Source: Maylandia zebra (taxonomy: Eukaryota; Chordata; Actinopteri; Cichliformes; Cichlidae). Taken from it: DNA of 64,000 nucleotides. Position 1 is the first letter of the stretch, and each line of letters opens with the position of its first letter. The stretch covers positions 2,758,419-2,822,418 of the forward strand of contig NC_135188.1 in assembly GCF_041146795.1 (NCBI RefSeq), in the 5' to 3' direction. Below, one piece after another: positions 1 through 9,560 of the stretch. The notes beneath the pieces were generated by a model. The model did not search any database and had not been told where the DNA came from. It worked only from the letters and a program-made list of their open reading frames with translations. The translations under genes were made by a program, and so were the position numbers.

Positions 1-1773
1 CAAACTTATCACCTAAAATTTTCCACAGGCTGTGTTGAAGACTGAAATAATCCGGGAGGGTGGACTGGCCAAATACAGAAATCTGAAACATGTCCCTCCC
101 ACCCTTACATCATCCTTGACTGTGCAGCTGGAGCTGTTACTGAAAAAGTATTGTTAATGCAGTAAGCTAGCCTGTTGAGAATTAGTTAGATGGTAATATA
201 TTTGCTTTTTTTTTGGTTTTCACTTCAAATATTTTAGTGAGCAGTCAGTAATTTCTCAAATCTCTTTCTTCAGTCATGTCTTTTCTTAGTTTTGTGTTTC
301 CAGTTCTAAAAAAAATAGCCAACAAACAAACAGACAGACAAAAGCAAAGCAAATAAAACAATGTAGGGGGTATAAGACGGTTTTAGATTACATGCATCAT
401 GTATGTTACATAAGGACTGGGCACCTAATGATATATTTTCAAAATTCAGTAGAATCGGTTTCGGGGTCACTCATCAAAAACAAGATGTGCAATAAATCTC
501 CAGCTGTGTGTCAAAATCAACACTGATTACATGTTTACAGCTTCTATTTGAGCATGTTATGCTTGTCCAGCAGCAAAATAAATGATGCCTCTCCCACCCT
601 TCCCGAGATACTGATATACTCCATGTAGGTCATAATTAGAATATTCAAAGAAAATAATATTACAGATTTTGCCTATTTTTCCTGCTCCCCTGCTGATTTT
701 CCTGGGTGACATTTTATTGATGTGATGTTTGAGCCTGTTTATGGAAAAAGCTGCATGGAGCCTTTTCACAATATCTATATGTCAGGGATACAGTAAGCCG
801 CCTGCAGCCTGAAAAAACGGAACCAAAGCCAGAACTGTGACAATGATGTCTGAATAACTAAAAGCAAGCAAAAACACAAAATAATTAAATAGATAAATAT
901 AAAAACTTACGTTAAATGAGATTAAAACCGTAGCACACCTTCCTCCTGCTGTTCAGTGCGTGGCATCACATTTTCCAAACGACTCGAGCTGAAAATCCCC
1001 CGAAAAACAGCCAAAAAAAAAAAAAAAGAAAGAAAGAAAGAAAGAAAAAATAAAATGTCGCCTCCACGCGTGATTTCAAGCATGTGATGCATTTACTGGC
1101 AGTTCCCGCTCGTTTTCAAAAGTAATTCGAGTTTGTATTTCCGTTTTTAACCTGTTACAGGATGAAAGAGGGAGCGAGACGCGGGGATGACTTTCGTTAG
1201 AAACGTCGCGCAGTCACCGTGAGGCGAGCCTCCTCTCAGTTTAAAAAAGCCTCTCGGATGAATCCACAGCTCGTGAAGATCAGAGGTTCTTTCCAAAGAG
1301 GAGGAGACGGCCTGATTGGACGGTTCCTCATCGGCTCATAGGCGGGACGGTTAACGGAACTTCATAACACGGTAATAATGGTGGTGCCTTCATTCATTGT
1401 CCATGTGAATGTTTTGAAACGTCGACGCGCTGGCGCAGACGATGCGCGCCTTTTATTATGACATTACAGATGCGGAGCAAGAGCTCTATTTCTTTTTTGT
1501 CACGTCACGGCCTGCGTGCTTTTAGTTTCTTTTTCTTTGCCGCCCTCTCCTGTAACAAGCTGTGCATCTACGGTCACCTCATTTGGTGGGACAGTTATTG
1601 CGGACTTTTCACGCAGAGAATTCACGCACAGTGGATATTTTCTTTTTTCGGACTAGTCTCTGTAAATTCCAGAGATGGGTGTTTCTGAGGGGAATCCCAG
1701 CGGATCAGCAGCTTTTGAAATACTCAGACCAGCCCGTCTGGCACCAACAATCACGACGCGTTCAAAGTGACTT
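1..1773. repeat. Segmental duplication, copy A (cdkn2c upstream region)
   Basis: This block is near-identical to 18538-21209 over most of its length. Copy B lies directly upstream of the start codon of the minus-strand cdkn2c gene, so copy A should be the 5' region of a second cdkn2c copy whose coding exons lie left of base 1 (inference). Differences between the copies: A 299-526 is present in B in inverted orientation; A has 100 bp (1604-1704) that B lacks; B has a hAT insertion. Similarity stops near 1773, where B runs into an unrelated repeat. Both copies carry a short open frame (557-769 in A, 19319-19531 in B, minus) that resembles no known protein and is probably 5' untranslated sequence. 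Confidence 0.9.
1130..1480. promoter_or_regulatory. CpG-rich, probably bidirectional promoter, copy A
   Basis: The stretch is rich in CpG. It contains a GC box (ggcgggac near 1342), an inverted CCAAT box (gattgg near 1314) and no convincing TATA box. In human, CDKN2C and FAF1 are transcribed head to head from one short interval. Here the position between the (off-window) cdkn2c copy on the left and the faf1 exon on the right fits that arrangement. The matching stretch of copy B is at about 19900-20240. Function is inferred from composition and context only. Confidence 0.55.
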
Positions 1774-1956
1774 TAGTCACCTTTCTTCCTCATTCTGATG
1801 CTCAGACGTCAGCAGCTCATCGTGGCCCAACCTGGCCATGTGTACATGGATAAATGCTCGGAGTGTGAGATGCCATTAGATTCTTGACTGAAGGAGAGGT
1901 TGAGCAGATGTACCTAATGAAGTGGCCGGTGAGTGTGTTTGAGCAAATTTCACAGA

Positions 1957-2056
1957 AAGCATAAACTTATTATACGAGTAAAGCATTGTATTTGTCAAAT
2001 TAGCATTACGGTCTCTTCAAACTGGCAAACCAGCTGCCTGATGTGTACATTTTGCT
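1957..2056 (+). repeat. 100-bp direct repeat, left copy
   Basis: It matches 2881-2980 with only a handful of substitutions (shared core attagcattacggtctctt). The two copies bracket the isolated faf1 exon at about 0.9 kb spacing. The sequence immediately to its left (about 1907-1942) ends with the cctaat...agtggccggtgagtg signature also seen at the end of the Tc1-type relic near 48270. Confidence 0.85.
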
Positions 2057-2573
2057 GTTGACAAGCTAAATATTATAAATTATTATAAAAATTTCAGTGT
2101 CTCCTTCTTTCCATTAAAGTCATTCCCAAGTACTTGAAAATGTTCTTTGGGGTCATTCTTATGAGCAGGCGATACAATTGTTAATTTGCTCCCTGCCACA
2201 TAGTTAAGCAGAGCATTTACAACCTTCCCTCTAGCCTCGATGCACATTCCCTTATTGGGTCTCTTACATGCAAAGAAAAAAAATGCTAAGGTTTTAGATT
2301 TAAAGCTTCAGTTACCTTTAATGTTTTTTTTCTCCAAAGAAGGGACATCTCACATGACTTCTTTTAGCCTTCAGGTAGATAAAACTAAAATATAATTAAA
2401 GCTACAGATGCACCTAGTTTATTCTGGGTCAGTTTTTGGTATGATAATCCTTTGATACTATAAGTGACACATTTTTTTGCCTTTTTTGCACATTTGTGTT
2501 TCCAAGGTGTCGTTGCAATAAATAAAAGTAATAAAACTTGCAGTTCATCTTTTGTTTTGCTTTCTTCTCACAG

Positions 2574-2642
2574 GCTTGCACTGGAATCGACAATCCTCCA
2601 GAGGCAATCACTCTGTTAGAGCTCATGAACTGGGATTTAGTG
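2574..2642 (+). CDS. faf1: Isolated exon 2 of faf1 (FAS-associated factor 1)
   Basis: The exon is 69 nt with a pyrimidine-rich acceptor ending cacag and a gtaagt donor, both in phase 0. The 23 codons read ACTGIDNPPEAITLLELMNW followed by DLV. This matches the N-terminal UBA domain of vertebrate FAF1 (ACTGIENIDEAITLLEQNNW, then DLV) at about 17 of 23 positions, with the human exon limits. FAF1 is a ubiquitin-binding cofactor of p97/VCP. I could find neither the first exon (MASNMDRE...) nor exon 3 in the window. The exon is therefore either part of a faf1 gene with very long introns or a duplicated relic. The + orientation, away from cdkn2c, matches the human head-to-head arrangement. Confidence 0.75.
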
Positions 2643-2664
2643 GTAAGTTCATTATTTGCAGGCT

Positions 2665-2922
2665 TTACTCTGGGACATGCATGTTTAGGTTGCTAAACAT
2701 AGCAGCAAGTTTTTCATTGAATGTGTCAAGGCACGATCCTGGTGTCCTATATATGCAACTTATAATTATATTGTTAGCTTTTTCAACATGGCTTTCAATA
2801 GTAACACATTCCAATACGTTATCTATGGTGCTTGACATACATTCAGTCAGACTACATTTCAAAACTTTATCTACATACAAAAGCATAAACTTATTATACA
2901 AGTAAAAAATTGTACTTGTCAA
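2665..2922 (-). mobile_element. LINE endonuclease fragment
   Basis: The minus-strand translation includes IIISCIYRTPGSCLDTFNEK, the typical core of the apurinic-like endonuclease domain of jockey/L2-type LINEs. It lacks a start and any reverse transcriptase part. It begins just downstream of the faf1 exon donor, so if that gene is real the fragment is intronic. Confidence 0.7.
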
Positions 2923-2980
2923 ATTAGCATTACGGTCTCTTCAAACTGGCAAACCAGCTGCCTGATGTGTACATTTTGCT
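2881..2980 (+). repeat. 100-bp direct repeat, right copy
   Basis: This is the partner of 1957-2056, in the same orientation. It overlaps the edge of the LINE endonuclease fragment, which suggests the repeat belongs to a dispersed element and not to faf1. Confidence 0.85.
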
Positions 2981-3075
2981 TTTACACCGTTGTTTTAAAT
3001 GGCATAAACTTGACGTAAATATCATGTTTGCTGGTCTGATTACTGCCAGATCTGCTGAATAAAGAAATAACTTAA

Positions 3076-3117
3076 GTAATAATAATAATGATAATAATTA
3101 TGATAATAATAATAGAT
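3076..3117 (+). repeat. AAT-rich microsatellite
   Basis: Imperfect ATA/AAT triplets followed by a T/A-rich stretch. It lies in a region (2990-4580) where I see no gene. That region also holds a pyrimidine-rich tract (3410-3600) and an A-rich stretch near 3615-3645 that looks like the tail of an old retroposon. Confidence 0.8.
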
Positions 3118-3771
3118 TTTATTTAAAAAGCACCTTTAAAAAGCACCTTGAGTCCAAGGACACTTAACAATAGAATAAAACTCCCCAAACTCCCTAGCAG
3201 ATCATTACATGGAGAAACCTTTGTAATACAAGCATGCTGATCCACACAGGTGTGCACACAGGTGTACACAGACGCGGACTACACCCTTCTTGGCTGCTGC
3301 CTCAAAGCACATTGTGCGCTGTCTATCTTGCGTGCTGCACAATAGCGTTTAATATTTAGTATCTACTGTTATCTACTGCTAGCTAGTTTATTGTGATGGT
3401 GCTGTATTTATTATGTTGCTCTTTTTTTTGTTTGCTTTCTCTTCTGTTTTTTTTTCTGCATACAGGTGACCCAGGTGTTTTGTTTGTTTTTCTTTCTTTC
3501 TTCCCCCCTTCTCACCGTCTCTTCTCCCCTTTGGTTTTCTTTCTCTCCCTCTCTTTCTTTCATTCTTTCTCCCTGTCCTATCCCCCAGTCATGTCTGTCC
3601 CGTTTGTAGCAACCGAAAATAAAATAAATACATAATTATAATAAAGGTCAATCAAATGGACCAATATGGCAAGGCCATGATGATCCACTTGGTAAAATAA
3701 ATCCGCTTGGCATCTTTCTTGGCCTTAAGACAACAATTCTGATGGCTAAAGATCCAAACGGGACACAAAAC

Positions 3772-3821
3772 AAACAAACAAACAAACAAACAAACAAACA
3801 AACAAACAAACAAACAAAAAC
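3772..3821 (+). repeat. (CAAA)n microsatellite
   Basis: About twelve tandem CAAA units. Apparent open frames across it on the minus strand are runs of Val-Cys-Leu-Phe and are artefacts of the repeat. Confidence 0.95.
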
Positions 3822-4574
3822 AATAGAATCAAACACATAATAGAGATGACAAAATGAAGATCAATAAAACAAAAGCACAAGATAAATCAAGATTGTCCAT
3901 ACAGACAATATTGATTTGTAAATGATTAAATAACAATCTTCTCAACACAAAACACAAAATTCCAGTTCTAAAAGAAAGATAAGTTACTGAAAAGTGTTTG
4001 TGCTTAGTGCTTCACTGAGCTGAAATTTAAACTTAAAACATCTCAAGATATATTAAATAAAAGGAAAATCTAAATTAAAAGGACCTCAAAGTGTCTCAAA
4101 GGCTTCAAACTGAACATCTCAACATCTGAGCAGCTCGATATCTTATGGACTATCCTCCACTGCAGTCACATGCCCCTCAGACCGTCAGCTCCTGTAATTT
4201 TGCCTTTTTTCTCTTTTATTTTCAATGTGTCTGCGCCGACACCTATAAACTGGGTGCTCGCGACATCATTACCGTATGTTGGGTTTACGTTCAAGCCATT
4301 TTTCTTGTGAAGAATTATTTCGGACTTGAACTTAGTGAACGGAACCTCTTCTTTGACATTATCGTAGGCGATGTTAAACGCAGCCTGTTTGCTGCTGCCT
4401 GTCGCTGAAAGCCAGTAGGGAGAGGGGACACTGGGGCAGTGCTTGTATCGCGGAATATAATGTGTTTTCTGGATACGCTGTGCTTTTTCAGCGTTTCAAT
4501 TCGAAACGTATTAACAGCAGTCAGAAATGCAGTATTGCCGGCCACACTCACCACAGGTGGGGCGTTCTCGCTGG

Positions 4575-4700
4575 GTGAACCCTACGGTGGCCCTCAGAGG
4601 CCAAACAGACTGTAACTTAAGAAAACACCAGCAATAAGAAAAACGCTGCAAAAGCACACAAAACACAACGGAAATAAGAAAAAACAAAACTTACTGATTC
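4575..4700 (+). repeat. Dispersed repeat member with single minisatellite unit
   Basis: It starts with acggtggccctcagaggcca and continues through an A-rich stretch containing aagaaaaacgctgc. The same family occurs at 9268-9410 (same strand) and 11810-12345 (opposite strand). In this copy the aagaaaaacgctgc unit occurs only once or twice, whereas the 12-kb copy has it expanded into a minisatellite. Confidence 0.7.
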
Positions 4701-4754
4701 TTTTAATTTAGTTCCATGTGTGCCTGCACCAACGCAACAGTGTGGCCACACACT

Positions 4755-5787
4755 CGATCTGGTTTTAGTGCATTCAGTTTTCAGGCCCCTCTTCTGTGGA
4801 ACCAGCTTCCAGTTTGGATTCAGGAGACAGACACTATCTCTACTTTCAAGATTAGGCTTCAAACTTTCCTTTTTGCTAAAGCATATAGTTAGGGCTGGAC
4901 CAGGTGACCCTGAATCCTCCCTTAGTTATGCTGCAATAGACGTAGGCTGCCGGGGGATTCCCATGATGCATTGAGTTTTTCCTTTCCAGTCACCTTTCTC
5001 ACTCACTATGTGTTAACAGACCTCTCTGCATTGAATCATACTTGTTATTAATCTCCGTCTCTCTTCCACAGCATGTCTTTATCCTGTCTTCCTTCTCTCA
5101 CCCCAACCGGTCGCAGCAGATGGCCCCGCCCCTCCCTGAGCCTGGTTTTGCTGGAGGTTTCTTCCTGTTAAAAGGGAGTTTTTCCTTCCCACTGTCGCCA
5201 AAGTGCTTGCTCATAGGGGGTCATATGATTGTTCAACACGTTCTCACTTCCAAAGCGTAACATTTTACGCTAGGTGACAAATCGTCAACATATTACGTTT
5301 TCGACTACCCAACACGTTCCTAAATGACGACCTCGGTAAAATGAGGAAATGTGAGAACCGTCTGGACTCAATCTACACATGTTCACTCTTTTTCTTCAAA
5401 TCTCTTGGAAACATGCTATTTAACGTCATTAAAGTCCTGGTTAAGGTCAGGAATAAGGTTATGGTTAGGCCTAGGGATAAGGTTAGGTTTAGGGCTGGAA
5501 TACAGGGCTGGAACGTCTATTACAGCGGGAGCGTCATTCCACTGGATTTCATCCATAACCCAGCGCGTACCACAAGAACGCGGAAGGTCACCTTTCACGT
5601 TCCTCAGGAATGCCGCGGGACATGACAAAATGTCAGCATGTTACGCCTCGGGAGTGAGAACGGGCTCAATTGTTGGGTTTTTCTCTGTATCTATTATTGT
5701 AGGATCTACTGTACAATATAAAGCGCCTTGAGGCGACTGTTGTTGTGATTTGGTGCTATATAAATAAAATTGAATTGAATTGAATTA
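4755..5787 (+). mobile_element. 3' end of an L2-type LINE, interrupted
   Basis: It encodes the last part of the reverse-transcriptase ORF ([20 protein letters not shown]...) and then the 3' UTR, ending in a (TTGAA)n-like tail at about 5768-5787. The same 3' sequence appears in reverse at 26045-26640, 49201-49790 and 52674-53002. A 435-bp foreign element (5234-5668) splits the 3' UTR. Confidence 0.85.
5234..5668. mobile_element. MITE-like insertion in an L2 3' UTR
   Basis: The flanking L2 sequence reads tcatatgattgtt|gggttttt in uninterrupted copies. Here the two halves are separated by 435 bp, with attgtt present on both sides (5228-5233 and 5669-5674), a likely 6-bp target duplication. The ends are imperfect inverted repeats (…cgttctcacttcc…gcgtaa against its complement ttacgcc…gggagtgagaacg). 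No ORF for a transposase is visible. Confidence 0.7.
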
Positions 5788-5794
5788 AAGCTGA

Positions 5795-6240
5795 AAGGAG
5801 GCAGAAACAGGAAGATTGTAACCTGGTGGACAAAGGAATGTGATGCAGCAATTAAGTGCAGAAATAAAGCTTTTAGGATGTTAAAAAGAAATCAGAGTTA
5901 TCAGAATTTTGTTTAATATCAAAAATCACAAGCTATTGTGAGAAGAACCCTTAAAACTGCAAAGAGGGACAGTTGGAGGAGCTTTTGTAATTCAGTGGGG
6001 AGAGAGGCAGACATAGGTAAGGTATGGTCAGTGATCAGAAGGATGAATGGCATTACAAGTAAATATGGGTATCCAGTATTAAGTGAAGGGGAAGTCACAG
6101 CGGTGAAAGAAGAAGAAAAGGCAGATATGATGGCAAAAACCTTTGTTAAAATCCATAGCTCATGTAATATTAGCGAAGAAGGTCAAAGGGGAAGAGAAAT
6201 TACACTAGCAGAGAACAGGGAGATACTGCAAGCAAGCTGA
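5795..6240 (+). mobile_element. LINE ORF2 fragment (region before the RT domain)
   Basis: The frame reads RRTLKTAKRDSWRSFCNSVG and later KADMMAKTFVKIHS. This is the stretch between endonuclease and reverse transcriptase common in teleost LINEs. The 5' part (5795-5937) continues the similarity but has an in-frame stop, and the fragment ends where the next LINE begins. It is non-functional. Confidence 0.75.
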
Positions 6241-6552
6241 CGACACAAATGATTCATTGAATATGCCGTTTACAAAGACAGAATTGAACCGATCACTTAG
6301 GAAATTTAACCTTGCGCAAAGCACAAGGCTCGCCTGCAGATCAAATCACTTTTATTGTCACATCACATGTGCAGGCACACTGGCACAGCACATGCGAGTG
6401 AAATTCTTGTGTGCGAGCCCCACAAGCAACAGAGATGTGCAAACACAACAACACAAACGAGCAAAATACAAGAATGGCCAACCTGAAACTAATAAATATA
6501 TGTACAATATATAATAGTGTATGCATTTCTGGATGTGTATACTAAATATTTT

Positions 6553-6556
<4 letters not shown>

Positions 6557-6601
<45 letters not shown>
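6557..6601 (+). repeat. (TG)n microsatellite
   Basis: A pure TG run of about 22 units in the 3' UTR of the LINE above, followed at 6630-6670 by an A-rich stretch. Confidence 0.98.
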
Positions 6602-6604
<3 letters not shown>

Positions 6605-6762
6605 CACATTTTTACAAATTAAATAGTAAAAATAAAAAAATAAAAAAATAAAAAAAAATAATAATAATAAAATATACAGAGTTGAATATGTGCAAAACAA
6701 GTGGCATTTATATACAGTGTGGAGTGCATAATGTTGAAGTTCCAGTAGTGAAGCTGAGGTGT

Positions 6763-9003
6763 CTATGACGTGTTCAACAGTCTGATGGCCTGATGGAAGA
6801 AGCTGTCTCTCAGTCTGCTGGTACGGGACCGGATGCTGCAGAACCTCCTTCCTGATGGAAGCAGTCTGAACAGTTTATGGCTGGGGTGACTGGAGTCCTT
6901 GATGATCCTCCCCGCTTTCCTCAGGCAGCGCTTCCTGTAGATGTCTTGGAGGGAGGGAAGCTCACCTCCAATTATCCGTTCAGAGCACCGCACTACTCGC
7001 TGGAGAGCTTTGCGGTTGTAGGCGGTGCTGTTGCCATACCAGGTGGTGATGCATCCAGTGAGGATGCTCTCAATGGCACAGTGATAGAAGGTCCTGAGGA
7101 TGCGGGGGCTCATGCCGAATCTTTTCAGTCTCCTGAGAAAGAAGAGGCGCTGCTGCGCCTTCTTCACTGTTTTGTTTGTGTGTACTGACCACGTAAGATC
7201 CTCAGCCAGATGTACTCCAAGGAACCGGAAGCTGCTCACTCTCTCCACAGCAGCGCCGTTGATGGTGATGGGGGTGTGTACTTCTCTGCACCTCCGGAAG
7301 TCCACTATCAACTCCTTTGTCTTTGCGACGTTGAGGGTGAGATGGTTGTCTTGACACCAGTGGGTCAGGGCGCTGACCTCCTCCCTGTAAGCCGTCTCAT
7401 CACCGTTGGTGATAAGACCCACCACTGTAGTGTCGTCCGCAAACTTCACAATGATGTTGGAGCTGTTAGTGGCTGTGCAGTCGTAGGTGTAGAGTGAGTA
7501 CAGGAGAGGGCTCAGTACACACCCCTGTGGAGCACCAGTGTTCAGTGTGATGGGGGATGAGGTGATGCTGCCCAGTCTGACCACCTGGCGTCTGTCAGAC
7601 AGGAAGCTAAGGATCCAGCTGCAGAGGGAGCTGCTCAGTCCTAGATCCTGCAGTTTCCTGTCCAGCTTCGAGGGAACGATGGTATTGAATGCTGAGCTGT
7701 AATCTACAAACAGCATCCTCACATACGTGTCTCTCTTCTCCAGGTGTGACAGGGCAGTGTGTAGTGTCAGGGCTATGGCATCATCAGTGGACCTGTTGTG
7801 GCGGTATGCGAACTGTAGAGGGTCCAGTGAGTCGGGTAGTGCAGAGCAGATGACGTCCCTGACCAGCTTCTCGAAGCATTTGCTTACGATGGGGGTCAGG
7901 GCTACAGGTCGCCAGTCGTTCAATGAGGAGATGGTGGAGGATTTGGGTACAGGGACGATGGTGGCCATTTTGAAGCAGGCTGGGACTACAGACAGAGAGA
8001 GGGAAAGGTTGAAGATATGCGTGAACACTCCAGCCAGCTGAGCCGCGCATGACCTGAGGACGCGGCCGGGAATCCCGTCCGGACCAGTAGCTTTGCGTGC
8101 GTTCACCTTCCTGAAGCACTTCCGCACATCCTCCTCAGACACAGTGTGCGCACTGACGTCATCCGCGGTGCGCACACTGTCCGGTCTCATGGTGTTCGCT
8201 GTGTCGAATCTAGCGTAGAATACGTTTAGATCCTCACACAGAGAGGCCGTGGTCTGCGGTGTGCTGGTTTTCCCTCTAAAGTCTGTGATCGTGTTTAGTC
8301 CCTGCCACATACTCCGAGGGTTGTCAAACTGTTGCTCCACCCTGTCCCTGTACTCACGTTTGGCTGCTTTGATCGTCTTCCGGAGTTGGTAATGTGCGTG
8401 TTTGTAGTCCGATGTGTTCGCGGAGGCAAAGGCGGTGTTCCGTGCCGCGCGAACATCTCCGTTAATCCAGGGTTTTTGATTTGGGAAGGATTTGACTGTT
8501 CTGGATGGGACGACATCTTCCACGCATTTCCTGATAAATCCACAGACTGAGTCTGTGTATTCATCAATGTCTCTGGCGGCCACGTGAAACATTTCCCAGT
8601 CCGCGTGATCAAAACAGTCCCGCAGCGCAGACTCCGATTGGTCCGTCCAACAGTGCACCGCCCTCCGGGTTGGAGCTTCCTGTTTCAGCTTCTGCCTGTA
8701 GGCGGGCAGGAGCAGGATGGAGCAGTGATCTGATTGGCCGAATGGGGCGCGGGGGAGGGCTTTGTACGCATCCCGGAAAGAGGTGTAACAGTGGTCGAGT
8801 AGCCGGTTTCCACGTGTGTTGAAAAGGATGTGTTGATGGAGTTTTGGTGAGACTTTCTTCAGGTTTCCCTTATTAAAGTCTCCGGCTGTGATAAACGCTG
8901 CCTCTGAGTGTGCGGTTTCCTCGCTGCTGATCGCGCTGTACAGTTCCCTGAGTGCACGGTCAGTGTCGGCTTGTGGGGGAATGTAAACAGCCGTAATAAT
9001 CAC
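6763..9003 (-). CDS. LINE endonuclease/reverse transcriptase ORF (746 codons)
   Basis: It is one uninterrupted frame. Residues 1-100 hold the C-terminal part of the endonuclease (AVYIPPQAD, TAGDFN, LLDHCYTS, SDHCSI). RT motifs follow: KATGPDGIPGRVLRSC, SSLNDWRPVALTPIVSKCFE, LFVDYSSAFNTIVPSKL, NTGAPQGCVLSPLLYSLYT and the catalytic FADD in VKFADDTTVVG. It ends after a conserved C-terminal region (RSRTSRLRDSFFHQAIRLLN). The absence of any stop or frameshift over 2.2 kb implies a recent insertion. The first Met is internal to the domain, so the element is not autonomous. Confidence 0.92.
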   Translation of the reverse strand: MIITAVYIPPQADTDRALRELYSAISSEETAHSEAAFITAGDFNKGNLKKVSPKLHQHILFNTRGNRLLDHCYTSFRDAYKALPRAPFGQSDHCSILLLPAYRQKLKQEAPTRRAVHCWTDQSESALRDCFDHADWEMFHVAARDIDEYTDSVCGFIRKCVEDVVPSRTVKSFPNQKPWINGDVRAARNTAFASANTSDYKHAHYQLRKTIKAAKREYRDRVEQQFDNPRSMWQGLNTITDFRGKTSTPQTTASLCEDLNVFYARFDTANTMRPDSVRTADDVSAHTVSEEDVRKCFRKVNARKATGPDGIPGRVLRSCAAQLAGVFTHIFNLSLSLSVVPACFKMATIVPVPKSSTISSLNDWRPVALTPIVSKCFEKLVRDVICSALPDSLDPLQFAYRHNRSTDDAIALTLHTALSHLEKRDTYVRMLFVDYSSAFNTIVPSKLDRKLQDLGLSSSLCSWILSFLSDRRQVVRLGSITSSPITLNTGAPQGCVLSPLLYSLYTYDCTATNSSNIIVKFADDTTVVGLITNGDETAYREEVSALTHWCQDNHLTLNVAKTKELIVDFRRCREVHTPITINGAAVERVSSFRFLGVHLAEDLTWSVHTNKTVKKAQQRLFFLRRLKRFGMSPRILRTFYHCAIESILTGCITTWYGNSTAYNRKALQRVVRCSERIIGGELPSLQDIYRKRCLRKAGRIIKDSSHPSHKLFRLLPSGRRFCSIRSRTSRLRDSFFHQAIRLLNTS

Positions 9004-9267
9004 TGCTGTAAAGGATAAGGATAAGGATAAGGAGCCGGATTGTGTCGTTCACGTCAAAGACCCGGCTCTAAGAGCCGTTTCGTTCGCGACCGACACATCA
9101 CTAGCATCTGGTGAAGTGCTTGTGCTGAAAGGTGTGTCTTTACAACGTTAACGTTCCTGCTCAAGCGCAATTCTGCCAAAAATGGTGGACCAAAGTTTCT
9201 CCACGGTGATGTGAAAGTTCTTGGTGGGTAAGTACTTTTCACACAGGGCCACGTAGGTCTGGAAAGC

Positions 9268-9410
9268 TACGGTGGCCCTGAGTGGCCAAACGGACTGCAA
9301 CTTTAGAAAACACATGCAAAAAGAAAAACGCTGCAAAAGCACACACAACACAACGGAAATGTTTCTGGGGAGACAATAACCGGACGGACCAGTTGCAGGA
9401 ACCAAAACAT
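9268..9410 (+). repeat. Dispersed repeat member (second copy)
   Basis: It shares ctacggtggccctgagtggc at the start, the aaaaacgctgcaaaagcaca core and acaataaccggacggaccag at the other end with the reverse-oriented copy at 11810-12345. The internal aagaaaaacgctgc unit is present once or twice. Confidence 0.8.
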
Positions 9411-9417
9411 GTATGTA

Positions 9418-9560
9418 TGGCTGTATCCCAATTCAGGGTCTGCAGCCTTAAACGGTCCTCAAGGGCCGCGTACTCAAAGACCGCTGAGGTCTTTGAGTGA
9501 AGTGCGAGGCTTGTAGGCTTGTGAAATGGGACGGTCTAGCCTCCGTCACGCTGCCCAGGT
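9418..9560 (+). mobile_element. MITE fragment of the gctgt-tcccaattc type
   Basis: It begins ggctgtatcccaattcaggg, resembling the terminal repeat of the intact MITE at 11535-11797. It has no recognisable right end before the sequence becomes unique near 9560. From 9560 to 11530 I see no gene, only AT-rich unique-looking sequence. Confidence 0.5.

Larger units (their letters stand above)
6345..9003 (-). mobile_element. 5'-truncated LINE with long 3' UTR
   Basis: This non-LTR retrotransposon reads leftward. Its 3' UTR (6345-6762) includes the caaatcacttttattgtcac motif and a TG microsatellite at 6557-6601. The 5' end is cut inside the endonuclease domain near 9003, next to short aaggat repeats (9010-9030). 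Truncation at the 5' end is usual for target-primed reverse transcription. I assign it to the jockey superfamily (CR1/L2/Rex1-like), with the exact clade unresolved. Confidence 0.9.

Noticed and set aside
557-769. 70-codon minus-strand frame conserved in both duplication copies (also 19319-19531)
   Set aside because: Its conservation follows from the recent duplication; it has no known similarity and sits in the upstream region of cdkn2c.
3772-3821. (CAAA)n, and the CA, TG and TTG arrays, as CRISPR-like arrays
   Set aside because: They are simple microsatellites without spacers, in a eukaryotic genome.
4145-4408. 87-codon + strand frame as a small gene
   Set aside because: No similarity, no promoter or polyadenylation context, and it lies among repeats.
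6877-8119. Several 70-110-codon frames on the + strand and in other minus frames
   Set aside because: They overlap the intact LINE reverse transcriptase on the minus strand and are its shadows.
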